The notes under the pieces were generated by a model. The model saw only the letters and a program-made list of their open reading frames with translations, was not told the origin of the DNA and did not search any database. 64,000 bases of DNA from Adiantum capillus-veneris (taxonomy: Eukaryota; Streptophyta; Polypodiopsida; Polypodiales; Pteridaceae). The number at the start of each line of letters is the position of its first letter. Position 1 is the first letter of the stretch. The DNA lies in assembly GCA_014529385.2 (NCBI GenBank), contig CM043966.1, positions 92,446,087 through 92,510,086 on the forward strand, read 5' to 3'. Made by a program: the position numbers and the translations under genes. This document shows positions 34,358-47,000 of this stretch, in pieces.

Positions 34358-35908
34358 AAATGGATAAAAACACTACAAGATCAAAAACTCACCAACAGAC
34401 CTTGTAGTTGACCTTTGGTGACATAAATTGGTCCAAATTACACAAAAATCATATAGCTAGGATCAATACACCAAGGAAAAGTTGTGTACAAAGTGTGATC
34501 ACATTTTAACACAAAGGTACATGGATCACGAGTCCATGTTCCTTTGTCACAGATTGAGACCAAACTTGTGCATAGCTAGAGCTAGTCACAGGGAGCCTTG
34601 TGGTTTTTTCAAAATTGAATCTAGACTTGCGTTGTGGATTTTGCCAGCAAAATACAAAAAAATTCAAAACCACAAAAAATTTATGTCGATTTCATATTTT
34701 AACTAATCCAATGGTTTTGTGAAGTCATAGCCACCAAGTGCCTTTTGTACAAATCGCAAGAGCTAGTGGTGCGGCTCAAAGTGCCTTTGATTCAGAAATT
34801 TAAAAGCCACAAAAGAGGTAACATGTCAAGGTTTTGCAATAGTGTTATTTATTTATATTTTCTATCAAGGAGATAATATTAGAGTAGAAACCCTACTATA
34901 GGAGATCAGGTCAGTGACATTTCAATAGAATAAAGCGTTAAGTAGGGACCATTGCTGACCTTATAGCCAATTTTTGAGAAAATCTATTTGATACTACCTC
35001 AGAGAGATCTTCCACCTACATGGTTGAAAGGTTCAAGAGTGTGAGTTTCAAAAAGGGAATGAACATGGGGGCAAGACCATCCCAACCCGAACCAACCATG
35101 GAACTATTGCACTTGAAATATCAATTTGAAAATAAAAACGGTGTAAAAATTTACAAAGATGGTATGGATTACTATTATGTAAAATTAGAAGAAAGACCTA
35201 GTGAGTTCAATCACATAGTGCTTGTGGACTATAGTGCTTATTGATACTTTGATGAGGAGGGTACTATGTATTTAGTTGTGCAAAATCCCTACATTATGGA
35301 CAAGTGGAGATTGATAGGCACTAAAGATAAGGTTGATGCTGAGCCTAAAAACAAGCCACCTAAGCTAGACATTCCTAGTGCAAAGCTAAGGTAAGTGAAT
35401 GAGGCAACTCAAGTCAGCACAGATAACACGCATGTGGGGTTGTACATGTATGACAATGGAGAGAGGATGTTCTATTATAAGTGCAATTAGCCCTACATTG
35501 AAGCAAAAAACCTTGTGTTTTCTATATACAAACAAGGTAGAGATACCCAAGTGAAGAGCTGGAGAAATATGCATATTGTGGAGGACCCCTCCATCAGTAC
35601 TATGTCACTCCCATAACATATAGACCCACTATCTGAGAGACAAAGCCAGAAACCACAAGAGTGAGTCCAATTAGAACTAGAATGGAAGATTCATTTAGTC
35701 AACCGTAATTTTCATTACCATGCATAATGGAATCCTTGAATTTGAGGGTCCCAATGACCACACATCAGGGCAGACACTCCAAACATAATCCATACTACAA
35801 GAGCTCCAGACACTTGGACTGAAGCTAGGAATGTGCGGTCGACCACACAAGAGAACTACAACTAGAGTTCCTAATGGTGGATACAAAGCTAGAGATTTTG
35901 TTTTAGGA
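34358..35908 (+). pseudogene. Z part 1: leader with hairpins and N-terminal gag
   Basis: The leader (34358-35019) has an almost perfect 37-nt hairpin at 34511-34547 (ACAAAGG and ACATGGA arms, 7-nt loop) and a CTACAAG/CTTGTAG pair at 34374-34408. From ATG 35020 a gag N-terminal region reads through several stops: NGVKIYKDG, YYVKLEERPSE, FDEEGTMYLVVQNP, then a second similar block (THVGLYMYDNG, FYYKCN), and a basic segment CGRPHKRTTTRVPNGGYKAR. The EERPS...DE-G--YL-V-NP spacing recurs in Y at 55711-56046, so Z and Y are related. The gag breaks off at 35908. Its continuation is in Z part 2 on the other strand. Confidence 0.65.
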
Positions 35909-35918
35909 TAACGTAGGG
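35909..35918. other. left inversion breakpoint
   Basis: Z gag (plus strand) stops making sense after ttttagga and Y RT (plus strand) begins at ggtggtagg. The other breakpoint is near 50823-50830. See the findings for the full argument. Confidence 0.75.
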
Positions 35919-36925
35919 TGGTAGGAAAACGGGCCTATTTCTTTTTGGATGGGTTTTTGGGGTATAACCAATTGGCAATTGCAATAGAGAATCAACACAA
36001 AACAGCATTTGCCACAGAGTGGGGAATATATGCGTATAGAGTTTTGCCTTTTGGCCTAACCAATGCCCCAGCTACCTTCCAAAGGTTAATGACTTTGAGT
36101 TCAAAGAATACCTAAGAATATTCTAAGAAATATATATGGATGATCTCTGTGTCCACTCTCTTATACGAGAAGAACATTTTGACCATTTACAAAAGGTATT
36201 TGAGAAATGCACAACATATCGAATCTGTCTCAACCCGAAAAAGTGCATTTTTATGGTAAGGCAAGGCCGCATCTTAGGACATATTTTCTCAAGAAATGTC
36301 ATAACCACTGACCTAGACAAAATTAGAGTCATAGTAGACTTGCCCAGGTCTACTAATGCCAAACAAGTACAATCCTTCATGGGACACTGCAGATATTATC
36401 GAAGATTCATATATATGTATGCGGTCATTGCACAACCACTATATCGCTTATTAATCAATTTCGACTGGACTGAGGAGTGTGAAACTTCGTTCCAAAAGCT
36501 TAAGGAAAAGCTTGTATCAGCACCTGTACTTAAAGCACCATATTGGGAAAAGATATTTCATGTTCACATTGATGCCTCTGCATACGCAATTGGGAGTATT
36601 CTGGCTCAACCTAGAGAAGGAAAAATGGATTTTCCAGTTTGTTACGCGAGCCGACAGCTAAATAGTGCAGAACATTACTAGACCACCACTAAAAGAGAAA
36701 TATTAGGAATGATTTATGCTGTAAAGAAATTTCGGCATTACTTGCTTGCAAACAAATTTGTGTTCTTCACATATCATCAAGCTCTTTTGTATCTAGTAAA
36801 TAAACCATGCAATACTGGGAGAATTGTTCATGGTTTATTATATTGCTAGAGTTTGACTTCATAATGGTAGTAAAAAAGGGTAAAACTCATCTACGGGCGG
36901 ATGATCTTTCAAAGCTACAAAATAG
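35917..36925 (+). pseudogene. Y RT (second part) and RNase H
   Basis: Starts within RT at GKRAYFFLDGFLGYNQLAIA, runs through LPFGLTNAPATFQRLM, then a frame break, then YMDDLCVHS with the catalytic Asp pair (about 36131-36157). The thumb/connection region (LNPKKC, GHIFSRNVI, SFMGHCRYYRRFI) leads into RNase H (HVHIDASAYAIGSILAQ, CYASRQLNSAEHY). TAG at 36679-36681 interrupts RNase H, which resumes (TTTKREILGMIYAVKKFRHYL) up to HLRADDLSKL. A late RNase H motif reads FFTYHQALLYL where Asp normally precedes HQALLYL, so a catalytic Asp is lost. This half has at least two frame breaks and is not functional. Confidence 0.85.
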
Positions 36926-38596
36926 GGAAGCTCCTGAAGGAGTAGATGATGAAATACCTCATGCTTATCTTTTCAATATTGAAATGATACCCAAATGGTC
37001 TCAGGAAATTGTTAGCATTCTTTCCTTTGGAGGTGGATTTGATAAGAAGGAAGACAGATCCAAACAACAAACATTTCGACAAACAAAAAATTTTCAGTTG
37101 ATTGCAGGACGATTGTACCATCTAGCTCGGACCAAACTCTACGATTATATATAAATCTAGAGGAATTCAAGTGTTATCTTGAAGAAGCACACATCCAAGA
37201 TTGTTCATTTCATTGTTCAGCAATGAAAACACACCAAAGATTGAAACGCTTAGGAGTTTATTGGTCAACTATGTATGCTGACACACATTCTTATGTTAAC
37301 AATTGTAACATATGTAGTGCCAAACGATTAGTGGATCACGCGACATTGTTTCAGGTAACCATTGCACCTGCATGGAGTCAATATATCATTGATTTCTTAA
37401 CAACAAGGAAATTTCCTGAAAACAGAACAAAAGCGCAAAAGAGGTCTATAGAGTTGGAGGCTCGAGACTTTAATTTAATTGAAAATCAACTCTACAAGAG
37501 AGGAAAGGATGATCAACTCAGAATCTCTGCAAGTGAAAGTGAATACCTGTTGATTCTAGAACACGCACATGGAGGAATAAATGGAGGCCATTTTTCAGGC
37601 GATAAGATAGCAAAAATTGTCTTAACCGCAGGAATATGGTGGCCTACATTGCACATGGATGCTGTGGATTTTGTAAAGTGTTGTGACGCATGTCAGCGCA
37701 CTAAGGTGCCAATAAAGATAGATGAGATGCCACTACGGCCAATGATGGGAGCACAGACATTTGCAAAATGGGGAATTGATTTTGTGGGGCCTATTTCACC
37801 CCCTGCATATCGCACCCATACCCAATATATCATTGTGGCTACGGACTATCTCACAAAATGGGCTGAAGCCAAAGCAACACAAAAAGTAGACGCAAGAACC
37901 ACGCACAATTTTTGTATGAGAATGTCTTTGTACGATACGGATTACCAATAGAAATTTTCAGTGATTGAGGAACACATTTTCTTAATGAAGTCATTGAATA
38001 TCTGCTAGAGGAATTCATGGTCATACATAAGAAATCTGCTCCATATCATCCACAAGCAAATGGACAAGCTGAGGCTACAAATAAAACACTATGCACTGTT
38101 TTGACTAAAATTTTATCAGAGTCAAGGACCAACTGGGATCAACAATTACACTCAACACTATGGGCATATCGGGTAGCTTATAAAACATCTATTAGAACAA
38201 CACCATACAACATGGTGTTTGGTCTAAATGCTATATTACCGATAGAGTTTTTGATTCCAACTCTACGAGTTACAAGACGCTTAGAATGGACATGCCATGA
38301 ACTCTCTTCAAGAATAGATGATCTTGAAAAACTAGATGAACTTCGACTAAGAGCTGTAGCTTCGATCTATGCTAAAAAGAGAAGACAAAAAGAGTCTTTT
38401 GACAAACATGTGCGTACAAAAGAGTTCAAAACAGGTGATTATGTACTTGTTTATACTTTGAAGCAACATGCCAAAAAACTTAAAAAGCGAGTGATGGGAC
38501 CCTTTGTGATTAGTGACTTATCACAAAGTGGAGCTGTCAAACTTGCCACATTGGCAAGAGAAGAAATGCCACATTGGATTAGTGGGTGTCCGTTAA
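36926..38596 (+). pseudogene. Y integrase with a duplicated spacer/zinc module
   Basis: Two tandem copies of one module come before the core. Copy 1 (about 36990-37360) has IPKWSQEIV, FQLIAGRLYHL, EEAHI, then the zinc block RLKRLGVYWSTMYADTHSY with CNIC. Copy 2 (about 37363-37720) has APAWSQYII, FNLIENQLYKR, LEHAHGG, GGHFSGDKIAK, GIWWPTLHMDA and CDAC. The core follows: KWGIDFVGP (first Asp), then an indel near 37905, SD followed by TGA near 37967, and APYHPQANGQAEATNK (Glu). Near the end KKRVMGPFVISDLSQSGAVKL is the GPY/F-like region. The gene end is cut by the DNA transposon at 38597. Without it the frame would run on briefly beyond 39934 and stop. No chromodomain is seen. Confidence 0.85.
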
Positions 38597-39934
38597 CACT
38601 AGAATGGTAACCTAACAGGACATAAAAGTGTCCTTTCAGGGTTTTGGGAAAAAATTCCAAAACCATAGTAGATCCACTCATTTCGAAAAATCCTTTTGTG
38701 AGCTTATAGTTCAATAACTACTACATATGGAAAAAATGAGAAACTTGTAAGTTTTCTCATCCCTTGGTCACTATAAGCTTCCAAAGTTGATGGACCAGTG
38801 CATTTTGCCCAAAACAGGAATTTCTACGGTTGATTGCATATAAATAAGACTAGGGATTTTTGTAGGACATGAGATAAAATGCCCCGTTAACTTCAATGGG
38901 ATGGTGACCAAAACATATGGTTGCTTTTACCTCACTAATTTTTTTTTGTAAAAAAAAAAGGTACAAAAAAGTTGCATTTTTGCCATTCTGCGGACCTATC
39001 ATCAAAGTTTCTATAGTCACGCTCAATACAAAGACTATATACATGTTTTCTTAGTTTCCTTTGGGCCTTTGGATTCAAAAGGAGCCATGGATCATGTCAA
39101 AAGGATAATGGATGTCTTACAATCGGAACCTTGGGGGCAATGATAAAGTGCTAAATACAGCAAACATGAAAAAACTGGGTTTAGCATTATGACCTCTAGA
39201 AACCCATAAAAACTACTCAATATCTAGCCAAGTTTGTAGTCTATGATTAGATATGGTTACTACCTACAAAATACACACAATTGGCCTAAGAAACTAGCAA
39301 TATTGAGAAAGTTATACTTGCTACTCTAAAATGTATCGTATTCTTCAGCAATCAAAAACCTCAACCATCATCATATACTATGCTAGATAGCATATTAGGT
39401 CCCCCAAAACTCAAGTAAGATTAGCTTTATGTTATACATTACACTTACACAATCAAAATTGAATTTGGATATCAAAAAAGCCACCAAAAAAATCATAAAA
39501 GTGCTAATTTTGGCCAAAAAACAGGATTATGCAATTCTTATAAATTGGTCATAACTTTCAATTTTAACACTTAGCTCTCCCTACAAGCATCAAAACATGT
39601 TGAGAAATATGAAGGCCTAACCTCTATCCATCTATACCTCACCAACATGAAGTTTAGAGTGGTATAGTTGCCAAAAATTGAAAAAAAGGCCAAAAACAGG
39701 ACCCGTTTTTTCACACAGTTTAGGTTCAAAAATGTTGTGCAAGAGTAAGGTTAATGGTGAGATCGATACTCAAAAAAAAAATGCTAAGTTTTTTTCATCT
39801 CGTAAGGCAACTTTGTGGATATATAGCACCTAGAAATTCATTTTCATACTCTTCAAATAATTCAAGCAAAATGGTCACTTAACAGGACACAAAAGTGTCC
39901 AAGGACATAAAAGTGTCCTGTTACCATTCTAGTG
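38597..39934. mobile_element. non-autonomous DNA transposon, CACTA-like ends, TTAA flanks (1338 bp)
   Basis: Terminal inverted repeats start CACTAGAATGGTAAC at 38597 and end with the exact complement at 39934. TTAA lies on both sides (38593-38596, 39935-39938). Subterminal copies of GGACAYAAAAGTGTCC, itself a near palindrome, occur at 38618-38633, 39885-39900 and 39903-39918. The interior has no coding capacity. CACTA ends and subterminal repeats point to the CACTA (CMC/EnSpm) group, but that group makes 3-bp duplications. TTAA duplication is known for piggyBac, so assignment is open. It interrupts the end of Y integrase. Confidence 0.8.
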
Positions 39935-39967
39935 TTAAAAAAGTATCATTTACCACTAACATAGGAT

Positions 39968-41264
39968 ATGCTTCAACAAATCCATCAAGAAAAACAACGG
40001 ATGAAGGATAAATAGAGGGTACGAGAAGAAGCACAAGCAGAAGCAAAAGATGCATTGCAAAAAGAAGGCTTCTACAACAACAACAACAAAGTGGATCACC
40101 GTTGCGAATAAATGCTATTCAATTAACGAATTTTGGTGAAGACAAAGTGGAACCAATAGTTGCATTCAAAGTGGGTAGCAATCAAGTTGAATCGACGGCA
40201 TTGCTTGATTCTGGAGCTCAAGAAAATCTGATCTCTTGCAAATTATATAATCAGCTCCAGCTCGAAGATCAACTACATCCTACTCAACAAGCCCTGGAAA
40301 GTAGTACATCACATTTCCTAGGAGCATTGGGCTAGACAATATTGCATGTACAAATACATCAATATGTTTACCCCCACAAGTTTTATGTGGTTGAGGATGC
40401 GAGCACACTACACCCCATGTTGTTGGGACAACCTTTGCGGAAAGAGTATAATGTGCAGATAGATTGAAATTTGGATACAGTCAAAACTCAACATGCACAA
40501 GAACAACAGGTGATAGCCTTTTCTCAAACAACCCGGAAGAACCAGATAATAGCACCACCATCACTAGATAAAGAACAAAAAGGATGGGTGCCAATAAAAC
40601 ACAACACGATACCCATGGAGAACAACCAGGGAACTGCCAACCATGTTCACTACAAAAATAAGACAACACAAACCACAAAGAATAGATCAAAGTCACCAAT
40701 AAGCAAACAACAAGTATGGGTACGGAAAGATCTACGTGAACGAGCCTACAAACTATAGTGCACTAGCAGACAGCCTTCGAAAAACCAGGTTAATCAAACA
40801 CCAAACAGAGTCATCAAACAGTATGGATACCGAAGAACATGCTCAATCGCCAACTACATGAAAAACATGTTTGGATCCCGAAGGCAATGCTACAGGAACT
40901 CCTTTCAATACAAGCAACACCAGCAACCAGACCCTCACTACATATGAAACCAACAAACCGATCTATGTCGGTGCCGATCAGCAGAAGAGCAATGACGACC
41001 AAGGACGAGGCAATAAACCTACAAAAGCCTCCACAACAAAACTCCAAAGGGCAATTTACAGAGAACAAGATTATAGCTACAACGGAAATGACACTTCCAT
41101 CAACGGAAACAAACACGGCCATATCTACAGTAGCGGCAATCCAAGCAACTTTTGCAAAAAAGACGATCAAACAAAGAGCTGTAGGGTTACAACTTTTACT
41201 TGCAAAGAAAAACTGCCAACCCAACCAAGAACAAATAGAAAACCTCGATGTCAAATGCCCATAA
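39968..41264 (+). pseudogene. Y accessory gene: retropepsin-like domain plus W(V/I)PK repeats
   Basis: A second gene starts just after the integrase stop (ATG 39968). It has a Gln/Lys/Glu-rich opening, then NQVESTALLDSGAQENLIS (catalytic Asp in LDSGA, near 40205) and a second protease block MLLGQPL near 40420. WVRK (about 40717), WIPKNMLNRQLHEKHVWIPK (about 40825-40885) and a Gln/Thr/Lys-rich tail follow. Spacing of the two WIPK motifs (15 residues from one to the next) resembles N, where WIPK and WVPK are 19 apart. Stops at 40333 and 40468 and a frameshift near 40800 disable it. Y also has a normal gag-pol protease (52571), so it carried two retropepsin-like domains. Confidence 0.72.
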
Positions 41265-41429
41265 GCATCTTGCTTATTCCCTCCTCTCGCACAGCATTAA
41301 TTTTTCCATGCATTGACTGAGTATGCAGCAAATAGGGCCACATTACAAGGCCACATAGTAGCACAATTTTTCACTAATGCACTGCACATACCCCGAGGCG
41401 ATACCTTGTCGTCCGGGAGGACTCCAACT

Positions 41430-41443
41430 AGGAGGGGGGGAGG
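41430..41443 (+). other. Y internal polypurine tract
   Basis: AGGAGGGGGGGAGG, preceded by CT, closely resembles the terminal tract of Y (AGGAGGTGGGGA at 47587-47598, also preceded by CT). No LTR start follows. Its place, directly after the retropepsin/W(V/I)PK gene, is that of the internal tract of N. Confidence 0.6.
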
Positions 41444-44098
41444 CATTCTCAATGCGGACCCAATGAAGGTGAAAAGAGCAAAAAAGGGCATGTTTTTCGA
41501 CTATTTTGAAGGGTTTTCGTTTGATTGCAAAAAAATTTGGACTAACCTAAGTACATATGTCCTTATACAGCACGAATCTACAAGTATATGGGGCCAAATG
41601 CCAAATTAGGCCTCTAGGTGTGTGTATATATGTTAAAAAAATCATTTTTTGGACATAATATTGGTACAACGGAGAAATCCGGCCATAAAAACTGCATGTG
41701 AGTGTACATAGTGTTTTGTGGTGATGTTTTTGAGTTATTCTGATTTTTGGGGATTTTTTGGGTTTATTTTGCTATTTTCTTTTTAATTTTACTAATTCTC
41801 GACAGAAAAACTTCAAAAATACAAAAAGCAGGTGAAATACGACCGTAAAGGAAAACAAAAAATATGGGGATAATCAGTGACTATAGGAAAACCTATGGTA
41901 CAATGGGAGTGCAATTATGTGAATGTAGCGAGAGGCACGTTTTTTGTCAGATTTTGACCGAAACGTCAAATTTCTCGAAAACTGGACAAATGGAGTCCAA
42001 ATCAGGAACTTTTCGAGCCTAAACCGCATCTTGCAAGAAGTTAGGAGCACATGTCAAATTTCATAGAAAGTGGTCCAGGGACCCCCATTATAAGATTTTT
42101 TCACTTCACTTAGAGCTCATTTCTACTATTTCCTTCTTGAGAGAGAGTTCTAGCCACCTAGAACGAACTGGACTTCCAGTTGCTTCTACGACGCGCACGA
42201 CCACCCGACATGCTCCAGATATGAGAGGTAGTCTCAGCACCTTGAGCTTTTCGAGTATGTTTGATGTTTTATCGTGAAAACTAGTGTAGGGTTCACACAA
42301 GGAACGGGTAGTAGAGACCTACAGGTAGAGGTAGCTACGTAACGGCTAACCCAATAGCAGTAAGGCTTCATAGGGGGTTTACCCTAGCATAGGAGACCAC
42401 TCTTGAATGCACAAAGGCGGCAAAAAACCATTGGGAAAAACCCTGGCACCACGAGCCCTACAAGAGGCCACCAAGTGGTAAATCGGTGGAAAGTCGCCCA
42501 AATGCTACCAAAACTCATGGGTAGGAGCATCTCCACATGCTCTACAAGGCTATATAGCCCACATGGCTATAAGGCGACCCAAAGCGGGACTAAACTTTAG
42601 AAACGGCATCGGACACACAAAGCGTCAACTGGCTCTCACAGCCAAACCGGATGTCCGTTTGCCACCAAACTTCACGAGCGGCTTGCCTACACCATCAAAA
42701 ACCAAGTCCTATGGTGGTAGACCACCACAAGTCATTGACAGCATGCAAACGCAACAACGGGAGCTTCCAGAGCAACAAATTGCCAAACGGAGCTCCGGTG
42801 AAGCCAAAGCCAACAAAAACCATATGGCAAGGTTCCCCAAGGAACCATGAAGCTATGGAGACTAACATCAAGAAATTTCATTGCCGAAAAGCACTCCAAG
42901 AGTCAGAAAATGACTCAGAGGCTCTGAAAGCCAAATAGGGAGTTTCTATCTATCTTTTTGACTTTTTTATTGAAATAAGGCTTAAAGGGAACTCGGGGGG
43001 GCTAAGGGCATATACTAGTAGCACTTCTTCCAAAAGAATTCCTCAGAAGACATCCTACGCGTAGAACGTCTCAGGGCCTCTTTTGCAAGCCAAACTCAAT
43101 ATCTCACCTCATACACAACTTCTACATAGCTTATACATGCTAGCCATCAAGTTTCATCACATTTGGACAAGAGTTGACCTCATATGCATTAAAAAAAATG
43201 AAAAGTCAGAGCATAGAGGCAATAAAGGGTCATAGACCTACCAAAACTAGTCCAAATCACTTGAAACTTACACAATATACTCATTATCACATTGCCAAGC
43301 TAACTGTGGAGCCAGATATGAAAAAATAGTGAAATAGACATCCTACCGTGTAGAATGTCTAAATGCCCTATTGGACCTCCTGCTGGTGTTTTTGAGTTCC
43401 ACATATCTTTCTAACATCTTCCCAAGCTCATATACCAAATTTCAAGCCATACCCATCACATTTGGCCCCCAAAACCTCAAAGATGCACTTTTCTGAGCCT
43501 AAAAACACTAAACATGCTCCTAACAACACCAATACTTATCCAAATCAAAATCTAAGAACAGGGCCATGTTCTACATACTAAGGGCTATCCACAAAACCAA
43601 AATCAAGTCATTATGAGATAAGAGACATACTACGCATAGGATGTCTCCAGGGTCATATTGACCTTCTATGTAGAAGTTGACATCATGGGAGTCTTTTACA
43701 TGGTATAAGAAGCCTATATATCAAATTTCAATCCAATTGGATATCATTTGCCCATACATATAGGACATCCTACCCATTTTGTGAGACAAAAGCCTAAATC
43801 TGCTGAAAATTGCACTTTTTAATGTCCAAACCAAATTCCAAGTACATAGCCATGTTGCATAGGTCAAGAGCCACAAGCATGTCAAGTTTCATCAAAATCA
43901 GAGGAAGTAGACATACTACACGTAGGATGTCTACATGCTTATTTTTCAGCCAGAAACCTATTGAGGGCACATGCATGGCTTCCCTAGTCCCTTTTGAGTT
44001 CTTATTTCAATTTTCAAGTCATTTGGGTAGTTAGAACTCAGTTTACCAGCAAATCTGTAAAGAAGGCTAACTTTGGACTACTGAGTGCAATAGGATCT
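41444..44098 (+). other. Y spacer before the coiled-coil gene
   Basis: Non-coding. The first kilobase is AT-rich with a TATA-like attataag near 42089. 42300-42960 has short chance frames only. 42960-43990 carries degenerate tandem repeats of about 145 and 288 bp with the palindrome listed separately. Confidence 0.6.
43048..43932 (+). repeat. palindrome array of Y, spacer copy
   Basis: A 24-nt palindrome made of AGACATCCTAC and its complement GTAGGATGTCT around a 2-nt centre recurs at 43048-43071, 43336-43360, 43623-43646 and 43909-43932, with a half-site near 43763. Distances are 288, 287 and 286 bases, with the half-site midway. The flanks between copies are also alike (for example CATATACCAAATTTCAAGCC versus TATATATCAAATTTCAATCC). 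These are diverged tandem repeats that kept the palindrome. Confidence 0.85.
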
Positions 44099-47000
44099 AT
44101 GGCAGCCGCTAAGTCACCAGCAAAGAAGAAAAGAATGACCAACAAAGATTACCTAGATGAAGTGGAGCCATTTGTAATACCAGCAAGAAGCATAAAGCCC
44201 ATTACCACTTGGTTACAAAGCAACCTACTGGAAGCAAACGACCTCAGGATATGCCAAGGCTTGTTCAAGGACCCAGAAGGCAATGCCATAGAGCTGCCAA
44301 TGATACCTCAGGAACTCAATGAGTTCACAAGAAAGCCAGATATACTATCTCTATTGGAAAAGCTGGACTTACACAATTATTTTGAAGTATTTCCAACAGG
44401 AATTGACATCTAGAGAGTTTGGGAATTCATCACCACAATCAAAGAAAACGGCATAGCCAAAGTGACAGACCTGCAAGGAAAGACCAGAGTAATTGTAATC
44501 ACGCTAGAAGTGTTCGCAAGTGCATTGAACCTCTCTAACAAAGGCGACAGTGTCAACAAGAGGCGAGAAGAGGTAAAGGTATACAAAGAGATAAAAAAGA
44601 ACTACACCTTCGAGGATGTTGTTGATCCAATGGTGGCAACCATGTGCCAACTTTACAACCAATATTTCCATATGTGCACAAAGAGACCTCAAAAGTACAC
44701 TGCACCACCGCCAGCAATTGGAACGACATTTACATGGGCAATGAAGACAAGCAGGCCAAAAGAGATAGATTATGCGGCGTACCTACAGTACAACATTGTG
44801 AGAATGGGAACCCCGAATACTACATACATTGCACCATGGGAGATGCTTACAAAGGTGATATATGAAGCTTTACATGCAAGGGGCTAGTGGCCTCTTCCTC
44901 CATCACAGAATGACTGGTTAAAGCTGACATAGGACAAGGAAGAGGAACAACATATAGCTCCAAGGGTAGCCACAAGGTTGAAATGCCGTTTAGAGACAGT
45001 GCCAGAAGAGCCACCACAGCCCAAGAAGGGGAAGAAAGCAACTCTACAGGTGCCAGTAAAGGAAACAAAGTCACGGAAAGCAACAAGGCTAGAAAGACTA
45101 ATGGAAAGTTTCAGAGCTGAGAGGATGCTAAAAGGGGATCTGAATGAATTATGGAATCCCTTACTTGAGGCAATGTCTGGATCTTCTCGAAGGGCAAATA
45201 GGGATCGCTTTGAAGACTACATAAAGAATTTTGAGATCCTAGATACGTTAGCTGAGAACATTCAGTCATACCATTTACTGACAAAGAGACTTTGATGATG
45301 TGAGGCGGCAGCTTCTAGAAGAGTAGGAAGGGGAAGAAAGAGAGAGGAAAACAAAAGCTGACCGGGATTTCAAAAAGAAACCATCAACCCCGCCATCAAG
45401 CCGAGAGTCAAGTCCCCCACCATCACCACCTCCTCCTAGTCCTCCTCAACCCCGACAAACTGAGGAGTTGAACAAATTTGGTGGGCAACAAGACTCCAAG
45501 GAAGAGGAGGACAAATAGAAAGAGCAGAAGGTAGAAATTGAACAAAAAGATGAGAAGCGAGATCCAGAAGCAAAAAACTATAGAATATTCCTTGATCTAC
45601 TAGCTGTTCGATACTCTCAAGAAGAGGCAGCTCATGCAGCTTTTCAGTTGTCTAGCACTAGGCCCAAAGAATATATGCTGAGTCCTCGATTGCTGGAGTT
45701 GAAGGAAATGTCCACAGATACAATGGATTTACAGCCACAAGCCAATGATTGGGATGAGGTGATGCAAAGACTCACTGGGCTCAGAGCAAGGTCTATGGCC
45801 ACTGAGATTGAGTGTGATAATCTCAAAGTAAATATCAAAGCCGAGGTGGACTCGCTGCAAAAGCAGGACCAAGAGAACACACAGAAGCAAGCCAAGCTGC
45901 AAGCTTATCTGGATGCGACACTAAAAAGATGCCAAGGTCTGGAAAGTCAGAGTCGGGCAGCAGACCAAAAGCTTCAAAGAGCAGATGAGGAGTATAAGAA
46001 AATCATCAAATCACTGACGGATGCGGAGAAATCAAGAAGTGGAGACTTTGAGGAATGCTAAGGAAAAAGCTAAGCTAGAACATGAGGCCAGCCAAGACAA
46101 AGTTATAGAGCTGAAAGATCAAATAAAAGTGAAAGATCAGACAATCCAAAGGCTAAGGGCATCTTTGAGCAGAGTCAGAGCCGTGGCCTCAACTAGCACT
46201 GCTTCAGAGAAGGATATGTATGAAGAACAGATGAAGGAACTCCAAAAGGAGCTGACACTAGAGAAGAGACAAAGGTTGATGCTGGCCGAGGGCTCCCTAG
46301 TGATGTAAAGCCGTTTGGAGGATGAGAACAAGGCCATGAAAGATGAGCTGGCAGCCTTGAAAAGAAGATGGACGAGGATCTCAAGAAGATGAAAACTGAA
46401 AATGAAGACACCAAGAAGAAGCTAGAAGAGGCTGAGAAAGCCAATGCTAAATTAAACGACCTTTTAGTGACCATGGGGGATCAAGCTGAACAAGAAAAGA
46501 AAGCATATCAAAAGCAGATTGATGAGCTAAAATGCCAACAGCAGACTGAAGATCCACAATTGAGCGCAGGGCCAGTAGCTATGGAAGGAATTGATATAGA
46601 CAATGTGTCAGATCCAATGGACACAACAATGCAAGAGGACATCCTTCTGGGACCATCCCAAGAGCCCCAGGATCTGACACAAGAAGAAGAAGACAATCTA
46701 CAAAAGGCAATAGAAGCGGCCATAAAAGACACCGCCAAAGAAGCAATGCAGTGGGAGCAGAGGATATTGAAGTCTATGACCATTCAGAAATTAGATGCAA
46801 ATGTCATTCGACATGAATGGCTACAACCCTCTCTTCCATATCCTCTTCTCAAGTATGAATCTGCTACACTAAACAAGAGGATTAAAGAGGAGCCGATAGT
46901 GCCACTATATGAAGAAGATATCACCAAACTAGAAGGTGTTAAGCTTATTGTGGACTCTCAGCCAAAATGGAGGAAGTCATGGCTAACTAAATACCCACAA

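Noticed and set aside
42444-42462. TGGCACCACGAGCCCTAC as a primer binding site for a separate element starting near 41444
   Set aside because: No CA-ending LTR lies immediately before it, no copy of 41444-42440 is found elsewhere in the window, and the LTR/target-duplication evidence includes this region in Y.
43048-43932. Palindrome array as a CRISPR array
   Set aside because: Steps of about 287 bases, diverged spacers that are themselves repeats, and a plant retroelement context rule this out.
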